Shown: positions 8,111-11,087 of the stretch, piece after piece
How positions within the stretch are numbered: position 1 is the first letter of the stretch
How the letters are laid out: each line of letters opens with the position of its first letter
NCBI GenBank assembly: GCA_947503585.1
Contig: CANNEJ010000022.1
Span: 1-11,087 of the forward strand
DNA from: Anaerolineales bacterium
GTDB taxonomy: Bacteria; Chloroflexota; Anaerolineae; Anaerolineales; UBA11657
Direction of reading: 5' to 3'
DNA: 11,087 nt
The notes under the pieces: model-generated
The model's input: the letters and a program-made list of their open reading frames with translations, nothing else
Told to the model about the DNA's origin: nothing
The model's database searches: none
Position numbers and translations under genes: made by a program

Positions 8111-8112
8111 AT
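8085..8112 (+). promoter_or_regulatory. Predicted promoter of the phosphodiesterase-hinT-aminotransferase cluster
   Basis: TTGTAA (8085-8090, four of six to TTGACA) and TAAAAT (8107-8112, five of six to TATAAT) are separated by 16 bp. The start site would be about seven bases after the -10, at 8119, which is the A of an ATG. It shares its DNA with the divergent melA promoter. Prediction only. Confidence 0.5.
8093..8102. promoter_or_regulatory. Palindrome in the shared promoter spacer, candidate operator
   Basis: GCACGCGTGC is a perfect 10-bp palindrome. It lies between the -35 and -10 elements of both divergent promoters, so a protein bound there could silence or switch both directions. The regulator is unknown, and no regulator gene is present in the window. 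In a GC-rich genome a 10-bp palindrome can occur by chance. Confidence 0.35.
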
Positions 8113-8118
8113 GGCTGC

Positions 8119-8144
8119 ATGCAAACTGCGCAGCTGCGCTGCAT
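8119..8144 (+). repeat. Inverted repeat/hairpin at the predicted 5' end of the transcript
   Basis: ATGCA (8119-8123) pairs with TGCAT (8140-8144). Inside it GCGC (8128-8131) pairs with GCGC (8136-8139) around an AGCT loop, with AACT bulged on the left side. As DNA, GCGCAGCTGCGC (8128-8139) is a perfect 12-bp palindrome. The predicted RNA would begin exactly at the base of this hairpin, with the small ORF's start codon in the stem. It could be an operator, a 5' stabiliser or a translation switch. Confidence 0.45.
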
Positions 8145-8160
8145 CGGGCGCTGGCTATGA
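8119..8160 (+). CDS. Possible 13-codon leader ORF (uORF)
   Basis: ATG at 8119 opens a short frame, MQTAQLRCIGRWL, that ends at TGA 8158-8160. The stop overlaps the next gene's ATG (8157-8159) in an ATGA arrangement typical of termination-reinitiation. The predicted transcription start coincides with this ATG, so it would be read from a leaderless mRNA. The downstream gene has no Shine-Dalgarno, which makes coupling attractive. The peptide shows no run of one regulatory amino acid, so classical attenuation is not suggested. So short an ORF may be chance. Translation is an inference from layout only. Confidence 0.3.
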   Translation: MQTAQLRCIGRWL

Positions 8161-9041
8161 ATCGCACCGTAGTGGCGCTGGGTGCGGTATTGGGCGGAGC
8201 ACTGCTGTTGTTTGCGGTTGCGGTGGCGCTCAGCGCGCCGGCCGCGCCGCGCGCGCTTTTCACGGCGCCATTGCCGGTGCCACTGGTGATTGCGCATCAA
8301 GGCGGCGACGGGTTGCGTCCCGGCAATACGCTGGCTGCCTTTGAAAATGCGGTGCGCTTGCGGGTGGATATGCTGGAGATGGATGTGCAGAGCACAGCGG
8401 ACGGAGCGCTGGTGCTGATGCATGACAGCACGGTAGACCGCACCACCGATGGCAGCGGGGCGGTGGCGTCCTTTAGCCTGGCCGAGCTGCAGCAGCTGGA
8501 TGCCGCCTACGATTGGTCAGCGGATGGCGGGCAGAGCAATCCATTCCGCGGCACGGATGTGCGCGTGCCGGCGCTGCAGGAAGTGCTGGCTGCGTTTCCG
8601 GAGATGCGCATGATTATTGAGATCAAGCAAGAGGCGCCGGCGCTGGGAATGCCGTTGTGCACGCTGCTCGCGGCGCACAATATGCAGCAAAAAGTTTTGG
8701 TGGCAGCGTTCAGTGCAGTTGCCATTGCGGATTTTCGCAAGGCGTGCCCGCAAGTGGCAACGGCCGCCAGCCAGCGGGAAGTGGTCACTTTTTATTTGTT
8801 GAACCTGGTGTTTGTGGGCGCAGCCTACAGCCCGCCGTTTTCTGCACTGCAGGTGCCGGAGCGGCGCAGTGGCCTGCAGTTGATCACGCCGAGTTTTGCA
8901 AGCACGGCGCACCTGAAGCAGCTGCACCTGCACGTGTGGACCGTGAACGAGACCGATGACATGCGGCGCATGATAGATGCCGGTGTCGACGGTATCATTA
9001 CAGATTACCCCGACCGGCTGCTGGCGCTGCTCAACCGTTAA
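8157..9041 (+). CDS. Membrane-anchored glycerophosphodiester phosphodiesterase family protein
   Basis: A 294-residue protein with one N-terminal hydrophobic segment (about 4-27, preceded by Arg3), probably a membrane anchor or uncleaved signal, followed by a GDPD-type TIM barrel likely outside the cytoplasmic membrane. GDPDs split glycerophosphodiesters into glycerol-3-phosphate and an alcohol. Visible residues are His47 in IAHQGG, Glu74 and Asp76 in LEMD, His89 in LMHD, TTDG at 96-99, Glu155 and Lys157 in IEIK, and C-terminal WTVN and GIITDYP. Two usual signature residues differ: the Arg after the first His is Gln48, and the Glu of PENT is replaced (RPGNT, Gly56). From memory, a related AHQGG subgroup exists in bacteria, so this is probably subfamily variation rather than decay, but the substrate is uncertain. 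The start overlaps a short leader ORF (ATGA) and lacks a Shine-Dalgarno. hinT follows after 32 bp. Confidence 0.85.
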   Translation: MNRTVVALGAVLGGALLLFAVAVALSAPAAPRALFTAPLPVPLVIAHQGGDGLRPGNTLAAFENAVRLRVDMLEMDVQSTADGALVLMHDSTVDRTTDGSGAVASFSLAELQQLDAAYDWSADGGQSNPFRGTDVRVPALQEVLAAFPEMRMIIEIKQEAPALGMPLCTLLAAHNMQQKVLVAAFSAVAIADFRKACPQVATAASQREVVTFYLLNLVFVGAAYSPPFSALQVPERRSGLQLITPSFASTAHLKQLHLHVWTVNETDDMRRMIDAGVDGIITDYPDRLLALLNR

Positions 9042-9062
9042 TTCGCCGGCCCGCCTAAATAT

Positions 9063-9067
9063 GGAGG
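9063..9067 (+). promoter_or_regulatory. Shine-Dalgarno of hinT
   Basis: GGAGG lies six bases before the ATG at 9074. It is one of the few strong ribosome binding sites in the window and fixes this start. Confidence 0.75.
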
Positions 9068-9073
9068 CAACGC

Positions 9074-9430
9074 ATGGCAATCGAAACCATCTTCAGCAAA
9101 ATCATCCGCCGCGAAGTGCCCGCGCAGATTGTGTATCAGGATGAACTGGTAACTGCTTTTCACGATATTCATCCGCAGGCGCCCACGCATGTGCTGATTG
9201 TGCCAAACAAGCCGATTCCCACGGCGGCGGACGTGACCAGCGCAGACGAGCCGCTGTTGGGGCGCATGTTCACGGTGGCGGCGCAGATTGCCCGCACTGA
9301 GGGCATTGACGCAGATGGCTACCGGCTGATTGTTAATTGCCGCGACCATGGCGCGCAAGAGGTGTACCACCTGCATATGCATCTGCTGGGTGGCCGCAAA
9401 CTGGGTGCAATGCTGGCGCGGGCCCAGTAG
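9074..9430 (+). CDS. hinT: Histidine triad (HIT) nucleotide-binding protein, HinT-like
   Basis: A 118-residue HIT protein close in length and sequence to E. coli HinT, a cytoplasmic dimer that hydrolyses purine nucleoside phosphoramidates and acyl/aminoacyl adenylates. The N-terminus has the conserved ETIFSKIIRREVP block. DIHPQAPTHVLIVP forms the middle. The triad YHLHMHLLGG carries His99, His101 (by homology the nucleophile) and His103, followed by GRKLG. The usual GGQ just before the triad reads GAQ, one Gly-to-Ala change near the phosphate site that may slightly affect activity. GGAGG at 9063-9067 supports the start. It lies 32 bp after the phosphodiesterase gene, so co-transcription is likely. 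Its TAG stop is followed in the same frame by an open stretch leading into the aminotransferase. Confidence 0.95.
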   Translation: MAIETIFSKIIRREVPAQIVYQDELVTAFHDIHPQAPTHVLIVPNKPIPTAADVTSADEPLLGRMFTVAAQIARTEGIDADGYRLIVNCRDHGAQEVYHLHMHLLGGRKLGAMLARAQ

Positions 9431-9479
9431 CACGCATGCCGGCAGCTGCTTGCATACCGGCTGCGGCCGCGGCAGTTGA

Positions 9480-9498
9480 GGCGCGCTGCGCGCGCGCC
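9480..9498 (+). other. Strong GC hairpin between hinT and the aminotransferase gene
   Basis: GGCGCGC (9480-9486) and GCGCGCC (9492-9498) form a seven-bp all-GC stem with a five-base loop. A weaker structure precedes it (GCCG-g-CAGC, 9438-9446, with GCTGCGGC, 9460-9467). No T-run follows, so it is not a standard terminator. It could pause transcription, or protect or process the hinT mRNA, or be a by-product of high GC. Confidence 0.4.
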
Positions 9499-9535
9499 GA
9501 TCGTTCGCCGCCGATTGATTGCTGACCACCGCAAA

Positions 9536-10705
9536 GTGTCCATCCTCGACTCACCGCAGACCACGCAGCTGCAGCTGCGCCCCGGCATTATTGAGCTGAA
9601 TTGGGGCCAACCTGATCCTGAACTGCTGCCCAAAGAAGCGGTAAGCAGTGCGGCCGCTGCGGTGCTGGCGCGGGTGGGCGGCGATGCGTTGTCTTACGGT
9701 GCGGCGGCTGGCGCCGGGCCGCTGCTGGCATGGCTGCGGGCGCACATTGCGCAAACCGAGCCGCAGGCGGTGGCTGCGGATGAGATTGCAATTACGGCCG
9801 GCAACTCTGATGCGATAGACCAGGTTTGCACGCTGTTCACGCAGGCGGGAGATGTGGTGCTGGTGGAGTCGCCCAGCTATCACCTTGCATTGCGCATCAT
9901 GCGCGATCATCCGCTGCGGCTGGTGCCTGTGGCAACGGACGAGCACGGCCTGCAGGTGGAACTGCTGGCGCAAACAGTGCACGACCTGCAGCGCGCCGGC
10001 AGCAACGTGCGCATGCTGTACACCGTTCCCACGTTTCACAATCCCACCGGTGTTTCGCTGAGTGCCGAGCGGCGCCTGGCGCTGGTGCAGCTGGCGCAGC
10101 AAGCGGGCTTCTTCATTGTGGAGGATGATGTGTACCGCGAGCTGCACTATGATGCGCCCGCGCCACCGGCTTTGTGGACTCTGGCGCCGCGCGGCACCGT
10201 GCTGCGCCTGGGGTCATTCGCCAAATCGCTTGCGCCGGGCCTGCGCCTGGGCTGGATTAATGGCAGTGCCCAGCAGGTGCGCCGGCTGGTTGACGGGGGC
10301 CTGCGCGACAGTGGCGGCGGAGTGAACCATTTGACCGCAATGGTGGCCGGGGAGCTGTGCACAACCGGCGGCTTTGAATTGTATGTGCAGCGTTTTCGCA
10401 ATGCCTATCGGGAGCGGCGCAACGCATTGCTGGCTGCTCTAAGCGAGCAGATGCCTGCCGGATGCAGCTGGCAGGTGCCGGCGGGCGGCTTCTTTGTGTG
10501 GGTGACGCTGCCGGCGGGATTGGATGCGACTGCGCTGCTGCCGCACGCCGAAGCGGCTGGCATGGCTTTCATTCCGGGCGCAAATTTTCATCTGGACGGG
10601 CGCGGATCAAACACGCTGCGTTTGGCGTTTAGTTTGTATCCGCCGCAGGAGCTGGTGCATGCGGCGCAGCGTTTGGGAAAAGCTGTGCGATTGTTGCATG
10701 CCTGA
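9536..10705 (+). CDS. PLP-dependent aminotransferase, fold type I (class I/II, MocR/2-aminoadipate-like)
   Basis: With the GTG start at 9536 the product is 389 residues, normal for the family. It is a cytoplasmic pyridoxal-phosphate enzyme. Motifs in order are NWGQPDPELLP near the start, the SYG substrate loop, ITAGNSDAID, ESPSYH, FHNPTG (Asn for the cofactor oxygen), EDDVYREL (Asp for the pyridine nitrogen), GSFAKSLAPGLRLGW with Schiff-base Lys230, and NTLRLAFS with the carboxylate-binding Arg. The pattern matches aminotransferases related to the C-terminal domain of MocR regulators and to LysN 2-aminoadipate transaminase, but there is no DNA-binding domain. The amino donor and acceptor cannot be assigned. 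The start is uncertain: TTG at 9515 or 9476 are in frame, and none has a Shine-Dalgarno. It shares hinT's reading frame, separated by a single TAG, and probably belongs to the same transcript. Confidence 0.9.
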   Translation: MSILDSPQTTQLQLRPGIIELNWGQPDPELLPKEAVSSAAAAVLARVGGDALSYGAAAGAGPLLAWLRAHIAQTEPQAVAADEIAITAGNSDAIDQVCTLFTQAGDVVLVESPSYHLALRIMRDHPLRLVPVATDEHGLQVELLAQTVHDLQRAGSNVRMLYTVPTFHNPTGVSLSAERRLALVQLAQQAGFFIVEDDVYRELHYDAPAPPALWTLAPRGTVLRLGSFAKSLAPGLRLGWINGSAQQVRRLVDGGLRDSGGGVNHLTAMVAGELCTTGGFELYVQRFRNAYRERRNALLAALSEQMPAGCSWQVPAGGFFVWVTLPAGLDATALLPHAEAAGMAFIPGANFHLDGRGSNTLRLAFSLYPPQELVHAAQRLGKAVRLLHA

Positions 10706-10708
10706 CAA

Positions 10709-10746
10709 GTGCTCTTGCGATCCGATTGTTGCGCAAGCACAATTTT
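10709..10746 (+). terminator. Weak intrinsic-terminator-like hairpin after the aminotransferase
   Basis: GTGC-tc-TTGCG (10709-10719) pairs with CGCAA-GCAC (10732-10740), nine base pairs with a two-base bulge and a 12-base loop. AATTTT (10741-10746) follows. It lies four bases after the stop codon, where a terminator would be expected. The loop is large and the T-run short, so the strength is doubtful. Confidence 0.4.
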
Positions 10747-10831
10747 CATCCACCAATCATGCGGGAATTGGCAGCCGTCAAATTTCTGTATTGCAGGGAT
10801 TAAGCGGAGAGTCTGCTTCGGGCGGCAGCAC

Positions 10832-10860
10832 TTGACGATTACAGCACCGTATGTTCAAAT
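10832..10860 (+). promoter_or_regulatory. Predicted promoter of the lipoprotein gene
   Basis: TTGACG (10832-10837, five of six) is followed after 17 bp by TCAAAT (10855-10860, four of six), with an extended TGn just before the -10 (10852-10854). The start site would be near 10867, about 22 nt before the ATG. The region is noticeably richer in A+T than the flanking genes, as expected for a promoter. Confidence 0.6.
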
Positions 10861-10877
10861 AGACTTTAATTTGTTGC

Positions 10878-10883
10878 AAGGAG
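10878..10883 (+). promoter_or_regulatory. Shine-Dalgarno of the lipoprotein gene
   Basis: AAGGAG lies five bases before the ATG at 10889. It is the strongest ribosome binding site in the window, and it supports a real gene even though the coding region is cut off. Confidence 0.75.
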
Positions 10884-10888
10884 TTAAA

Positions 10889-11087
10889 ATGTTCAAACTA
10901 ATTTCCCGCCTCACCGCGGCTATTGCAGTCGCCAGCCTTTTGCTTGCTGCTTGTGCGGCACCGGCTGCGCCGGAAGCGCCCGCCGCCGTTGCCACCACTG
11001 CGCTTGAACCAACGCTGGCCGCGGCGGAGCCCACGGCACTGCCGGAACCCGCAACCGCCCAACCCGAGGCTGCACCCAAGGTTGTAA
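10889..11087 (+). CDS. Secreted lipoprotein, N-terminal part only (function unknown)
   Basis: Only the first 66 codons are inside the window. The start MFKLISRLTA gives a positive n-region, then a hydrophobic stretch ending in LLLAAC, a standard lipobox with Cys22 as the acylated residue. The product should therefore be exported by Sec, cleaved by signal peptidase II and lipid-anchored outside the membrane. Residues 23 onward are almost entirely Ala, Pro, Glu and Thr, a flexible spacer before the missing folded domain. This layout is common in Chloroflexota solute-binding proteins of ABC transporters, but it also occurs in other lipoproteins, so no function is assigned. A good promoter and Shine-Dalgarno lie upstream, so this begins a new transcription unit. 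No in-frame stop occurs before the right edge. Confidence 0.8.
   Translation, partial: MFKLISRLTAAIAVASLLLAACAAPAAPEAPAAVATTALEPTLAAAEPTALPEPATAQPEAAPKVV

Noticed and set aside
8034..8423. N-terminal extension of the melA frame by 130 codons
   Set aside because: The extension is not like GH4, overlaps the divergent promoters and the phosphodiesterase gene, and the start at 8033 has its own Shine-Dalgarno and begins the family motif.
10698..10835. A 45-codon ORF (MPDKCSCDPIVAQ...) starting inside the aminotransferase end
   Set aside because: It has no ribosome site, its third codon positions are much less GC-rich than those of the genes around it, and it covers the terminator hairpin and the -35 of the next promoter. 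Probably not translated.
1..11087. CRISPR arrays, tRNA or rRNA genes, insertion sequences, toxin-antitoxin or defence genes
   Set aside because: Reading both strands gave no regularly spaced repeats, cloverleaf sequences, transposase motifs or terminal inverted repeats. The only repeats noted are short promoter or hairpin elements.

Overview
The window is a dense, GC-rich piece of bacterial chromosome with housekeeping and metabolic genes and no visible mobile elements, RNA genes or CRISPR. The best guide to the host is the first gene, a very large SecA. Besides its conserved ATPase motifs it has several extra blocks, including about 88 residues inside the second nucleotide-binding domain and roughly 330 inside the C-terminal helical region. 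From memory such blocks occur in SecA of Chloroflexota (Anaerolineae/Caldilineae type). I therefore suggest a Chloroflexota genome, as an inference that was not checked by search.

Layout. Positions 1-4091 (+) hold secA without its first ~45 codons. After 56 bp comes an adenosine-deaminase-family gene (4148-5203, +) with no Shine-Dalgarno and an extended -10 so close that the mRNA is probably leaderless or nearly so. It runs tail to tail into, and overlaps by 21 bp, a three-gene minus-strand cluster transcribed melA (8033-6735), class I glutamine amidotransferase (6712-6011), fpg/mutM (5998-5183). A compact divergent control region (about 8034-8156) separates melA from a plus-strand cluster: membrane-anchored glycerophosphodiesterase-like protein (8157-9041), hinT (9074-9430) and a fold-type I PLP aminotransferase (about 9536-10705). 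A weak terminator-like hairpin and a good promoter follow, then the first 66 codons of a lipoprotein (10889 to the window end).

How the genes relate. SecA drives protein export and the last gene encodes an exported lipoprotein, but they are not adjacent. The deaminase and HinT both handle purine nucleosides or nucleotides, Fpg repairs oxidised guanine, MelA hydrolyses alpha-galactosides, and the phosphodiesterase-like protein may act on glycerophosphodiesters at the membrane. These look like mixed-function operons rather than one pathway. I did not find a convincing new defence or mobile system.

The most unusual part is the 8084-8160 region. Two divergent promoters occupy the same ~29 bp, with a perfect 10-bp palindrome in their shared spacer. 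Next comes a predicted leaderless 13-codon ORF that starts inside a hairpin and whose stop overlaps the next start codon as ATGA. Translation initiation signals are mixed across the window: melA, hinT and the lipoprotein have clear Shine-Dalgarno sequences, and the other starts do not. No stretch longer than 300 bp lacks a gene.
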